Assembly: GCA_027492205.1 (NCBI GenBank)
Contig: JAOZFN010000011.1
Coordinates: forward strand, 1 to 64,000
DNA length: 64,000 nucleotides
Reading direction: 5' to 3'
Source of the DNA: Thermoproteota archaeon
GTDB lineage: Archaea; Korarchaeota; Korarchaeia; Korarchaeales; Korarchaeaceae
In this document: piece by piece, positions 32,695 through 40,777 of the stretch
How positions within the stretch are numbered: position 1 is the stretch's first letter
Layout of the letters: every line of letters begins with the position of its first letter
Program-made: the position numbers and the translations under genes
The notes under the pieces: generated by a model
Databases searched by the model: none
What the model was told of the DNA's origin: nothing
The model's input: the letters and a program-made list of their open reading frames with translations, nothing else

Positions 32695-34824
32695 GTGAGT
32701 CCTCGGTTGTCTCTTAACAAACCTATCCTGGCCTTTTTCCTGGTTATCGGCCTCCTCCTGTCTCTATTCCTCACGTCGTCCAGTGCCCAACCCAGAGAAC
32801 TCGAGTGGAATCACGTCTGGGGCGGATCCGAACTCGACGTAGCCAGGGCCGTCACTATGGCCCCGGACGGCACGGTCCTCATTGCTGGCGGGACTGAAAG
32901 CTTCGGCCCGCCCGGAGGTGGGGATGGGGACGCCTTCGTCGCCACCTTCAGCTGGGCCACCGGCCACTACACCGGAGGTGGAACCTGGGGGGGTCCGGGC
33001 TACGAGTATGCTTGGGGTGTAGCGACCCCCTGGAACACGTTCAGCAACTTCTACCTGTCGGGCAACACGAACAGCTTCGGCTCCACATATGACGCCTTCC
33101 TCGCGAGATTCGGCTCGGATGGGGCTCACTTCTGGAGCAAGACCTGGGACGGCGGCGACTACGACGGCTCTTGGGACGTCGCCGTCGACCCCAACGGGTA
33201 CATCTACATAGTCGGAGAGACCCACGGCCTCGGGGAGGGATTCGCCGACGCGTTCCTGGCCAAGTTCAGCGAGAGCGGAGCTCATATATGGAGCAGGACC
33301 TGGGGAGGGGTCAGCTACGATTCCGCCAACGCAGTCACCACCGACGCGAGCGGGAACGTCTACGTGGTCGGGTCCACGGGGAGCTTCAACCCGGAGGGGA
33401 AACTCGATGTCTTCGTCCTCAAGTTCAGCTCATCCGGGGGCCTGCTCTGGTCGCTGGTGTGGGGGCTCGAGATGGACGACACCGCCTGGGACGTGGAGTG
33501 GTATGACGGCGTAGTCTACGTGTCCGGGTTCATGAAAAGGCTCCACGGCTATCCCTCGGGGTCCGTCACCGATGACTCCTTTGTGATAGCCCTAGACGAC
33601 TCGAATGGGAACGTCCTCTGGGCCAGGGGGCTGACCGGGGCGGATAGAGGCGTGGGCTCCTCAAGGAGCTTCGCGGTATCTGTCGACGAAGGAGGGGTGG
33701 CCGTCGTGACCCAAGAGTCTAGTGGCCTCAGTCACGTCTACGTGTTCGACAGGCCCTCGGGCCGCCTCCTCTGGGCCAGGAGCATAATACCCGGGCTGGG
33801 GACCAACATATACGCGAGAGCGTACGCCGCCACCTTCAAGTACGGGAAGATCGTGGTCGCGGGCACGGCAAACACGGAATCACAGTATATTTGGCCAGCC
33901 TATCTGTCGCTCTCCTGGCTCAGCGGTGACGTCCAGAGGAGCGTGGGCGCCGTGCACGACGTCACCTCCCAGGTGACGGTCCAGGACGTGACGTCTCAGG
34001 TCACCCTCGGAGATCCCCCCAACCCCGTGGACAGCGGGGGAGAGGAGGCAGGGGGCGCCTTCATCATGTCCATCGACTCCTGGACGGCCGAGGAAGCGCT
34101 GGCCAACGTGGACGCCTGGGCCGACTGGACCGGGACCGATGCCTACAAGCAGGTCGCCGTGGTCGTCGGGGCCCCGGTGAACAGGCCCGACAAGGTCGAG
34201 GGACCCTACAAGCAGTGCAGGACCACGGCGGTGGCTGGCGCCATGTCGATAGCCGGGGCCCTGGGCGCCAGGGATAGCTTCTTGGACGACGAGGCGGTGG
34301 AGTACGACCCTGCGGCCGACGAGGTGAACTGGATCGGGGACTTCGTCGACCACTACGGGAGGGTCGCGGCCGTGGGCGGGCCGATAGTCCACATGATCGT
34401 GGACAAGTACATGGACCAGTCAGTGTTCCCGTTCTCCTCGGTGACTGAGGGCGGGCACGAGCTGTACCAGATTACGGTGAACGAGAACGGCATAGCAAGG
34501 GTGTACCTGAACCGCACAGACAAGTACATGTACATAGAGTACGAGGACGGGAGCCTGGACAAGGTCGGCAAGGTGGGGGAGGCGGACTTCGCGGTCGTGG
34601 AGATGTTCCACGACTCGGACGCGGAAAAGTGGGTTCTCACAGGCTACGGGATAACGAAGTACGGGTCCCTGGCGTCGGGCAGGTGGCTCGGATCGATAGT
34701 CGGGTTTACCTACTTCTACACCTTTGACGCGAAGGCCGTCGTCCTCCTCTGGGAGGACAGCAACGGAGACGGGATGGTCCAGTCCGCGGAGGTCAACGTC
34801 CTGGCCCGGGGCTACGGACCCTGA
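32695..34824 (+). CDS. Secreted beta-propeller protein (SBBP-like repeats)
   Basis: A ~709-residue protein with a signal peptide (LAFFLVIGLLLSLFLTSSSA) and then about six beta-propeller blades. Each has the pattern W-x-x-x-WGG...A-x-x-V-x-x-D-x-x-G-x-x-Y-x-x-G, e.g. HIWSRTWGGVSYDSANAVTT and GNVYVVGST, as in bacterial SBBP repeats. A separate C-terminal domain (TCRT-less, with CRTTAVAGAMSIAGALGARD) ends the protein. GTG 32695 follows TATA box ACTTTATTAG; an upstream GTG (32644) would lie before it. It is the only gene inside the 3.3-kb segment between the 181-bp repeats. Confidence 0.75.
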   Translation: MSPRLSLNKPILAFFLVIGLLLSLFLTSSSAQPRELEWNHVWGGSELDVARAVTMAPDGTVLIAGGTESFGPPGGGDGDAFVATFSWATGHYTGGGTWGGPGYEYAWGVATPWNTFSNFYLSGNTNSFGSTYDAFLARFGSDGAHFWSKTWDGGDYDGSWDVAVDPNGYIYIVGETHGLGEGFADAFLAKFSESGAHIWSRTWGGVSYDSANAVTTDASGNVYVVGSTGSFNPEGKLDVFVLKFSSSGGLLWSLVWGLEMDDTAWDVEWYDGVVYVSGFMKRLHGYPSGSVTDDSFVIALDDSNGNVLWARGLTGADRGVGSSRSFAVSVDEGGVAVVTQESSGLSHVYVFDRPSGRLLWARSIIPGLGTNIYARAYAATFKYGKIVVAGTANTESQYIWPAYLSLSWLSGDVQRSVGAVHDVTSQVTVQDVTSQVTLGDPPNPVDSGGEEAGGAFIMSIDSWTAEEALANVDAWADWTGTDAYKQVAVVVGAPVNRPDKVEGPYKQCRTTAVAGAMSIAGALGARDSFLDDEAVEYDPAADEVNWIGDFVDHYGRVAAVGGPIVHMIVDKYMDQSVFPFSSVTEGGHELYQITVNENGIARVYLNRTDKYMYIEYEDGSLDKVGKVGEADFAVVEMFHDSDAEKWVLTGYGITKYGSLASGRWLGSIVGFTYFYTFDAKAVVLLWEDSNGDGMVQSAEVNVLARGYGP

Positions 34825-35308
34825 GCCGGGACGGCCCCTCACTTTTTCGGTGGCCTGCGCGGGCGCGAGACTCGCCGCCCAGCCTCAGGCGACGATCCAG
34901 AACGGGCCGCCGGGCGCGGGTGACCCATGCTGCCCTCGTCGACCGCGGGGGGCGTCTCTAGACCCCTCGTGACCCCTGCCTCGGGGGCTGCAACCACGCG
35001 ACTGGTCGGTGCGGAGGGTACACGGCCGGGGGATTCGCGCCCACATTCGGGGATGCGGGCGCAGGATGGGGAAGCGTGCGCGCTTGTTCTGGGCCGGCCC
35101 ACCCTGCCGGCCGCGGGCGCGGGGTGTGCGGGAGCGCCCGGGACTGCCGGGTCGGGTAGGCTCTCCGCATCTCGTCCCCGGTGTGGGCGTGTTAACGGTT
35201 GTCTGCGGGGTTCACAGGGGCGGTCTCCTAGTTCGCTCTGAACAACGTCAGAAGAGCCCTGTCGCGTCGACCCTGCGGCCCCCCGCACACCCGAGCACAG
35301 GCCCCGGT
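34825..35308. other. Gene-free, very GC-rich stretch
   Basis: Nearly 500 bases with open frames on both strands but no recognisable protein, RNA or repeat. The codon pattern is unlike that of the neighbours. It forms the right end of the segment enclosed by the 181-bp repeats. Confidence 0.5.
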
Positions 35309-35489
35309 CGATCGGGTTATTACTTTCCCACCCCGGCGCTTGCCCGTGCTCATCCGAGGCGTGGAGGTACTTCACGTGGCCATGAGACTGGTGGAGCCCT
35401 TCGAGACGAGCCTCGGGGTCGAGAGCGTGCGGCACACCATCCTGATCAGGGTGGAGGAGAGGGGCGGCGAGGTGGGATGGGGCGAGGCG
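35309..35489 (+). repeat. 181-bp perfect direct repeat, right copy
   Basis: Identical to 31825-32005. This copy is in its natural place: promoter, TTG start at 35340 and first ~50 codons of the full-length MenC-like gene. The two copies enclose 3,303 bases (32006-35308). Confidence 0.95.
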
Positions 35490-36461
35490 CCGGTGTCCGT
35501 CGGTCCGTGGTACAGCCCCGAGACTGTGTCCACGGCGTGGCACGTATTGAGGGACTTCCTGATCCCCCCCGTCGTTGGCTCGGAGGTCGATGGGCCGGAG
35601 GACTTCCTCGAGAGGATCTCTAGGGTGAGGGGGCACAGGATGGCGAGGGCCGGGCTAGAGTTCGCTCTCTGGGATCTGAAGGCCAAGCTCGAGGGTAAGT
35701 CCCTGAGCGATGTGATAGGGGGTACCAAGGAGAGGGTTCAGGTGGGCGTCAGCGTGGGCATCCAGCCAGGGGTAGAGGAGACCCTAAGGGTGGTGGAATC
35801 CTACCTCGATAAGGGCTACAGGCGGGTGAAGCTTAAGATAAGGCCTGGGTGGGATAGGCAGCCCGCTCAGGCCGTCAGGGAGGCGCATCCCGAACTGAAG
35901 CTAATGGTGGATGCAAACGGCGCCTACACGCTCGCCGGCATCGAGAGGCTGAGGGCCCTGGACGACCTGGGCCTCATGATGATCGAGCAGCCCCTGAGAC
36001 CCAGGAACCTACTGGCTCACGCCGGGCTGGCAAGGCACCTCGAGACCCCCCTCTGCCTTGACGAGAGCGTGGAGAGCGTCGACGACGCGGTTGAGGCCCT
36101 CCAGCTGGACTCGGCCCTTGTACTGAACCTCAAGCCCGCCAGGGTTGGGGGGCTGCTGGAGTCGCTGAGGATACACGACCTGTGGGCCGCCTCCGCCGGG
36201 AGACCACTCTGGATTGGGGGTCTGCTCGAGACCGGGATAGGCAGGGCGTTCTTGGTCGCCGCCGCCTCCCTCCCGGGCGTGACGATGCCCTCGGACATAT
36301 CGGCCAGCGACAGGTACTACGAGGAGGACCTGGTGGAGCCGCCATGGACCCTCAACGAGGACGGGACGCTGAGCGTGCCCAGAGGGCCGGGCATAGGGGT
36401 GGAAGTCCTGGATGACAGGGTGGAGAAGTACACCGTGAGGAGGGATGAGATACGGGTGTGA
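35340..36461 (+). CDS. Enolase-superfamily enzyme, MenC/N-acylamino acid racemase-like
   Basis: A 373-residue muconate-lactonizing-enzyme group protein. It has the KxK catalytic lysines in YRRVKLKIRPGWDRQP, metal ligands in LMVDANGAYTL, MIEQPL and CLDESVESVDD, and the second-face lysine in VLNLKPARVGG. This set is that of o-succinylbenzoate synthase and N-succinylamino acid racemase; the two activities cannot be told apart by sequence. No other menaquinone genes are nearby, so racemase is the likelier role. TATA-like GTTATTACT lies about 24 bases above the TTG; a GTG at 35346 is possible. The next gene overlaps by four bases. Confidence 0.85.
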   Translation: MPVLIRGVEVLHVAMRLVEPFETSLGVESVRHTILIRVEERGGEVGWGEAPVSVGPWYSPETVSTAWHVLRDFLIPPVVGSEVDGPEDFLERISRVRGHRMARAGLEFALWDLKAKLEGKSLSDVIGGTKERVQVGVSVGIQPGVEETLRVVESYLDKGYRRVKLKIRPGWDRQPAQAVREAHPELKLMVDANGAYTLAGIERLRALDDLGLMMIEQPLRPRNLLAHAGLARHLETPLCLDESVESVDDAVEALQLDSALVLNLKPARVGGLLESLRIHDLWAASAGRPLWIGGLLETGIGRAFLVAAASLPGVTMPSDISASDRYYEEDLVEPPWTLNEDGTLSVPRGPGIGVEVLDDRVEKYTVRRDEIRV

Positions 36462-37417
36462 TCCCGACCCGCAGGCTCTGCCTGGTCCTGGGGGACGAAC
36501 TGAAGCTGTACTCCTTCCCGGAGCCGCACCCGTTCAGGTCGGACAGGTACGAGGCCTTCCTCAGTCGCCTCAGGGGGGAGGGCCTGGACACCCACCCGGG
36601 GGTGACGGTCTGCGGGCCGAGGATGGCGTCGAGGGACGAGGTGGAACTCTTCCACGATCCCGACTACGTGGAGTTCGTGGCCCGGATGTCCGAGGGAGGG
36701 GTCGGCTACCTGGACTACGGCGATACGCCAGCGTTTCCGGGCGTGTACGAGGCCTCGCTGTGGGTCGTTGGAGCCACGCTCAGGGCCCTTGAGGCCGTGC
36801 TGAGTGGGGAGAGCCTGAGGGGCTTCAACCCCATTGGCGGGCTCCACCACGCCCGCAGGGATCGAGCGGCCGGCTTCTGCGTATTCAACGACGTGGGTGT
36901 CGCCTTGGAGTTTGCCCTCCGGGCTGGCGTGGAGAGGATCCTCTACGTCGACATGGACGCCCACCACGGAGACGGGGTGTTCTACGGGTTCTACGCCGAC
37001 CCGAAGGTCTGGATCTTCGACGTTCACGAGGACGGGAGGTACCTATACCCTGGCACAGGGTTCAGGCACGAGGTCGGGGAGGGCGAGGCCAGGGGGACGA
37101 AGCTAAACGTCCCGCTTCCGCCCGGAGCCGGGGACGACGAACTCGCGGAGGCAGCTGGGAAGTTGGCCGAGTTCGCCGACAGGGCGGATCCCGAGTTCGT
37201 GGTTCTTCAGGCGGGCGCGGACGGGCTGGCGGTGGATCCGCTGACGCATCTGTCCTACACAACGTCGGGTTACCTAAAGTTCGTCGATGAGGTCGTTAAG
37301 GTCGCCGAAAAGCACGCGAGAGGTCGAATCCTCGCGGTTGGGGGTGGGGGATATAGAAGAGAGGCCCTAGCGTCAGCCTGGGTGGGGCTCCTAAGGAGGC
37401 TCTTGGGGCGAACCTGA
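36458..37417 (+). CDS. Histone deacetylase/AcuC family deacetylase-like protein
   Basis: A 319-residue arginase-deacetylase-fold protein. Conserved are GGLHHARRDRAAGFCVFND (the HH pair), RILYVDMDAHHGDGV (zinc Asp/His), and VVLQAGADGL (zinc Asp), plus a Gly-rich LAVGGGGYRREALAS with the catalytic Tyr. Archaeal members may deacetylate proteins (e.g. Alba), polyamines or other acetyl-amides. Translation is coupled to the enolase-superfamily gene by a GTGA overlap, hinting that the two handle N-acyl compounds together. Confidence 0.85.
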   Translation: MIPTRRLCLVLGDELKLYSFPEPHPFRSDRYEAFLSRLRGEGLDTHPGVTVCGPRMASRDEVELFHDPDYVEFVARMSEGGVGYLDYGDTPAFPGVYEASLWVVGATLRALEAVLSGESLRGFNPIGGLHHARRDRAAGFCVFNDVGVALEFALRAGVERILYVDMDAHHGDGVFYGFYADPKVWIFDVHEDGRYLYPGTGFRHEVGEGEARGTKLNVPLPPGAGDDELAEAAGKLAEFADRADPEFVVLQAGADGLAVDPLTHLSYTTSGYLKFVDEVVKVAEKHARGRILAVGGGGYRREALASAWVGLLRRLLGRT

Positions 37418-37499
37418 TCGGAGATCTATCCCGGGAGGAGGGGTCACTCAAGGCGCGGGTTTGATAGAGCCTCCAACCAACCCGGGCGCGGCACAAGGA

Positions 37500-37534
37500 T
37501 TTTTTTAGTTTCCGCCGGGGGCCCCCGGCGGAAA
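37500..37534 (+). promoter_or_regulatory. TATA box and 26-base perfect palindrome before the gene at 37535
   Basis: A T-rich TATA box (TTTTTTTAG, about 37500-37508) is followed directly by two perfect 13-base arms (37509-37521 and 37522-37534) that touch the ATG. The core is CCGGGGGCCCCCGG. It occupies exactly the bases where transcription should begin, so it is either an operator or, in the mRNA, a very strong hairpin masking the start. Confidence 0.65.
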
Positions 37535-37930
37535 ATGCGTCCGCTCATGGCGCTCGCCGGGCTCATCCTATTGGTGTCCTCCCTCTTCCTGCTCTCTTTA
37601 AGCAAACAAACAACCCTCCCGGCCCTTCAAACGAGTCGGAACGAGTTGGTCGAGAAGTTCCTCGCGTCGAGCTCCAAGGTTCCGCTCGCCCTGGGCGCCC
37701 TGGGTGCGGCCGCATTCTTCGCGGGGGCCGCCCTCCCCTCGCCCGAGGAGCCAGGCGCCCGTAGGGGACTCGACCCCGAGTTCATATCTTTCATGGAGGA
37801 GATGAGGGCCCTGAGGTCACGGCTGGAGGGGGGCCTCATATCCCAGGAGGAGTTCAACAGGCTCAGGGCCGAGGTTTATCAGAGGCACAGGGCGCTGTTT
37901 CAGAGGTACTTGGGCAAGAGGTCGAGGTAG
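37535..37930 (+). CDS. Small membrane protein with two membrane segments and SHOCT-like tail
   Basis: A 131-residue protein: first membrane segment MALAGLILLVSSLFLLSL, an outer loop, second segment VPLALGALGAAAFFAGAAL, then a cytoplasmic helical tail. The tail (MRALRSRLEGGLISQEEFNR) resembles the SHOCT motif, a short oligomerisation element with the G-x-I-x-x-E-E-F pattern. Function unknown. It sits just below the 26-base palindrome. Confidence 0.6.
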   Translation: MRPLMALAGLILLVSSLFLLSLSKQTTLPALQTSRNELVEKFLASSSKVPLALGALGAAAFFAGAALPSPEEPGARRGLDPEFISFMEEMRALRSRLEGGLISQEEFNRLRAEVYQRHRALFQRYLGKRSR

Positions 37931-37991
37931 GCCCAGGGAAGTGGGGGACTTGGAATACCTTTTTGGCGTGGCGGGCGGTGGATGACCACGA

Positions 37992-38678
37992 ATGTCGTCT
38001 GACTCCACAGGGCCTGACCTAAGCCTGACGCTCGCGGTGCTCGACAAGAGGATCGACGACCTCGAATCGAGGCTGGCCTCCTTGGAAAATACGATATCCA
38101 GGCTGAGGGACGAAGAGGCCTCGATATCAGATAGGGTGGACCGCCTCGTCAGGAGGGTTCTCGAGGGCACGGTGATCCTGGCCGCCATGGTGATCGCGTC
38201 GATGATGCTGCTCCCGTCCGGGAGGGTGGCCCCGTGGGTGCAGCGTGCCCTGACCATGGCCGCCCTGGGAGGGGCGGTTGTCCTGTGGGCCATCCTGAGG
38301 TTGGGCTCCTCCAGGCTCGAGCGGCGGAGAGTGGAACTCGATAAGGAGATATCCAAGAGGGCCCTCCAGCTGGAGGACTTGGAGGCGGAGGCCCGGGCGC
38401 TCGGCAGGGTCAGGACGGCCCTGGCGATAGCCCACGGGGGAGATGTGGTCAGGGCCTACGAGGAGCTCTCCAACGTCGTCCTGAGGATGCCCTCGAGCAG
38501 CGAGGCCCTGGAGGCTATTCTGATCGGCCTCAAGGCCCTCGCAGAGGGGGCCCCGAGGGATTACGCCGTGAGGCTATCCGCCGGCCTCGAGAGGAGGGCC
38601 TGGGAGCAGCCCCAAGACTCCTGGGAGAGGGCCGCCCTGCTGGCCATCGCCGACGCGCTGACCGCCAAGGCGAGGTGA
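37992..38678 (+). CDS. Coiled-coil membrane protein, unknown function
   Basis: A 228-residue protein: N-terminal coiled coil (LDKRIDDLESRLASLENTIS), two membrane segments (VILAAMVIASMMLLP and ALTMAALGGAVVLWAIL), a second coiled coil (RRVELDKEISKRALQLEDLE) and a helical C-terminal domain perhaps of TPR-like kind (AIAHGGDVVRAYEELSNVVL). I do not recognise a family. Confidence 0.6.
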   Translation: MSSDSTGPDLSLTLAVLDKRIDDLESRLASLENTISRLRDEEASISDRVDRLVRRVLEGTVILAAMVIASMMLLPSGRVAPWVQRALTMAALGGAVVLWAILRLGSSRLERRRVELDKEISKRALQLEDLEAEARALGRVRTALAIAHGGDVVRAYEELSNVVLRMPSSSEALEAILIGLKALAEGAPRDYAVRLSAGLERRAWEQPQDSWERAALLAIADALTAKAR

Positions 38679-38695
38679 CGCCCCGCGGGGCTCTA

Positions 38696-39358
38696 TCACC
38701 CGCTCAACTCGCCCGATAAGACTCTCTTCAGGAGGGCTAGGGCCCCCGCGACGGCCCCCAACTCCGCGAGCACGTGATCTCCAGACGTGCCTATGATGAT
38801 GGCGTCTCCTGGCTTCGCCTCCAATTCCCTGGCTATCTCCCTGGCCCTCCTCTGGAGCTCCCCGGGGCACCTGACGCCGCCAGGAAAGTAGACGGCATCC
38901 CCCTTCGGGATTAGAACTGTAGCCCCGTCCGCACCCGCCCTGAAGGCGGCGTCTCGAATTCCCAGCCCAGTGGTCACACCTCGGGCGCCCCCCTTGACCA
39001 GCACCGCGGCGTCCCTCGAACTTACCGTGAGGCCACCCGCCCTCACCCTCAGGGGCCCCCTCAGGTGCCTCCTGAGGGACTTGAGCAGCACCTCCCCCCC
39101 GGTTGTCAGGCCCCAGCCGGCCCTCGAACTCTCGGCAAATCCACCGGCCTCGAGCCTCTTGAGCAAACTCCTGACGCTGCCCTCCCCCAGCCCTAGTTCG
39201 GAGGCCAGGGCTCTCCTCCCGATTCTCCTCTTCTCCCCCAGCTTGATCAGCGCGAGCAGGACGTGTTCTAGTCTAAACCTGGCCTCTGGACCGGGTTTCG
39301 GCTCAATCAATGCTTCCAGAGTGGAGAAGGGCTCTGTCAGGGCTGAGGTCCCACCCAT
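38696..39358 (-). CDS. HTH regulator with DUF4443 domain
   Basis: A 220-residue archaeal protein. An N-terminal winged helix (ALASELGLGEGSVRSLLKRL then EAGGFAESS) is followed by a DUF4443 ligand-like domain (GATVLIPKGDAVYFPGG, REIARELEAKPGDAIIIGTS). It resembles CggR/DeoR-like sensors in layout. It is divergent from the DUF4430-ECF operon with a palindrome between, so it probably controls that operon and itself. Confidence 0.75.
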   Translation of the reverse strand: MGGTSALTEPFSTLEALIEPKPGPEARFRLEHVLLALIKLGEKRRIGRRALASELGLGEGSVRSLLKRLEAGGFAESSRAGWGLTTGGEVLLKSLRRHLRGPLRVRAGGLTVSSRDAAVLVKGGARGVTTGLGIRDAAFRAGADGATVLIPKGDAVYFPGGVRCPGELQRRAREIARELEAKPGDAIIIGTSGDHVLAELGAVAGALALLKRVLSGELSG

Positions 39359-39385
39359 TGTCTCGCGGTTGGCTCTCTGAAGAAA

Positions 39386-39417
39386 CTTAATATGAATATG
39401 GATGGATTATCCATCCA
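39386..39417. promoter_or_regulatory. Palindromic operator between the DUF4443 regulator and DUF4430 operon
   Basis: TGGATGGAT-T-ATCCATCCA (39399-39417) is a perfect 9-base-arm inverted repeat. It lies between a TATA-like AATATGAATATG (39389-39400) and ATG 39427, i.e. at the presumed transcription start, and 41 bases from the start of the divergent regulator. Confidence 0.65.
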
Positions 39418-39426
39418 GGATAACCC

Positions 39427-39894
39427 ATGGAGAGGTGGATCGCCGTCTCAGTCCTCCTCATGATCTGGGCGGTTTCGGCCTCCATGCTGGCGATCTACTA
39501 CCGATCAGAGATAACCACCCTGAACCAACGGCTGAGCGCCACGGTCGGAGGGGAAAGCGAGTACGTGACCGTCAACCTCGGGATAGGGGTCCAGGGAGGC
39601 GACGTCACGTGGTACAACGGGACCCGTGTGAAGAGGGGGTCGACGCTCCTCGACGTTACCTCGCAGGTGGCCGACGTGAACTACACCGTCTACCCTGGGA
39701 TGGGGGCGTTCGTTCAGTCGATAAACGGGGTCGCCAACAGCGACCCGTACTACTGGATGTGGTGGACCTGGACCGACTGGGGGGGCTGGCAGGAGGGCCC
39801 GGTCGCCGCAGACAGGTACGTCGTGGCGGACGGCGAGACGCTCTTCTGGTACTTCGAGGACGCCTCACAGAGCCCGCTTCCGACCCCACCCTGA
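39427..39894 (+). CDS. DUF4430 family membrane-anchored protein
   Basis: A 155-residue protein with an N-terminal anchor (WIAVSVLLMIWAVSASMLA) and a DUF4430 (transcobalamin-C-like beta-grasp) domain: VNLGIGVQGGDVTWYNGTRV, GSTLLDVTSQVADVNYTVYP, FVQSINGVANSDPYYWMWWT, and an end VADGETLFWYFED. In animals the related fold binds cobalamin; in prokaryotes DUF4430 genes often neighbour ECF or BtuCD transporters. It is probably an extracellular substrate-binding part for the transporter encoded next. Confidence 0.8.
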   Translation: MERWIAVSVLLMIWAVSASMLAIYYRSEITTLNQRLSATVGGESEYVTVNLGIGVQGGDVTWYNGTRVKRGSTLLDVTSQVADVNYTVYPGMGAFVQSINGVANSDPYYWMWWTWTDWGGWQEGPVAADRYVVADGETLFWYFEDASQSPLPTPP

Positions 39895-39909
39895 GGCGGT
39901 GAGGGCCGG

Positions 39910-40461
39910 GTGAGGGTCGGGACGCCGAGCCGGAGGGCGGCCGTGATAGGGCTGCTCTCCGCCCTCGCCATCGCCACCAACTACGCCATGATCGGCATCC
40001 CGAACGTAAAGCTCATGGACTCGATCGTCTTCCTTGCGGGCATGGGCCTCGGGTTCGCGGACGGGGCGGCGGTGGCGACCCTCACCTGGCTCGTCTACGG
40101 CTTTCTCAACCCGTACGGGTTCGTCCCGACGATCTGGCTCGCGACGACGCTGGGCGAGTGGCTGTTCGCGCTCGCGGGCAGCCTATCGAGGGCCCTGCCC
40201 GGCGGGAGGAGGGTCCCGGCCCTGGCAGTCCTCGGGTTCGCCACCACCCTCGCCTACGACCTGATCACCAACGCCGCCTTCGCCACAACATTCGGCCTCC
40301 CGGTCTGGACGGCCCTCGTAGCCGGGGTCCCCTTCGCACTCCTGCACGAGCTGACCAACGCCGCGGCCTTTTCCATCTTGGTTCCCAGGGCGGAGGCAGC
40401 GGTCGGGGCGCTACTCAAACTCATGGTCGAGGGTAGGCCCGTCAAGGCTGGCCGATTATGA
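39910..40461 (+). CDS. ECF transporter S component-like membrane protein
   Basis: A 183-residue protein with six membrane segments: AAVIGLLSALAIATNYAMIG, DSIVFLAGMGLGFADGAAVA, LTWLVYGFLNPYG and later LLHELTNAAAFSILVPRAEA. The size and the A-x-x-x-A motif near the first helix fit S components. The DUF4430 gene 15 bases upstream suggests cobalamin or a related ligand. No ECF A/T energising genes are present in the window. GTG start. Confidence 0.7.
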   Translation: MRVGTPSRRAAVIGLLSALAIATNYAMIGIPNVKLMDSIVFLAGMGLGFADGAAVATLTWLVYGFLNPYGFVPTIWLATTLGEWLFALAGSLSRALPGGRRVPALAVLGFATTLAYDLITNAAFATTFGLPVWTALVAGVPFALLHELTNAAAFSILVPRAEAAVGALLKLMVEGRPVKAGRL

Positions 40462-40777
40462 ACCTCGGGGGCTCGATCCACTCGTTCCCGCACTTCGGAC
40501 ATCTGCTTGGTTTTCTGGGCTTCTTAAGGCTCTTGAAGACGTAGCCGCACTTCCTGCAGTATGGGGGCTCCATGAGGAGCATCAGGGAGCCGCCGTACGT
40601 CCTGTTCAGCGTCTTCGCCACGTGTTCCAAGTGGGCGTAGACAGACCTAACCTCTCCGGGCGGCAGGCCGAGCTCCCGGGCGATCTCCGCAGCAGACATG
40701 GGGTACTCCGCGGAGGAGAGGAGCCTCACGATCCGCTGCCGTATCGTCCCCTCCTCGGGGTCCGTCACTCCGTTCAC
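40442..40777 (-). CDS. HTH and zinc-ribbon transcription regulator (COG3357-like)
   Basis: A ~111-residue protein: winged-helix part (GTIRQRIVRLLSSAEYPMSA then AEIARELGLPPGEV) and a zinc ribbon with four cysteines (CRKCGYVF...CPKCGNEW), the typical archaeal COG3357 layout. The GTG at 40777 overlaps the stop of the preceding gene (GTGA); a second GTG at 40768 is possible. Its 3' end overlaps the convergent ECF gene by about 20 bases. Confidence 0.8.
   Translation of the reverse strand: MNGVTDPEEGTIRQRIVRLLSSAEYPMSAAEIARELGLPPGEVRSVYAHLEHVAKTLNRTYGGSLMLLMEPPYCRKCGYVFKSLKKPRKPSRCPKCGNEWIEPPRFIIGQP

Noticed and set aside
34839-35636. 265-residue minus-strand frame in the GC-rich gap
   Set aside because: It runs antisense through the MenC-like gene and its duplicated start; Arg/Pro-rich with no motif.
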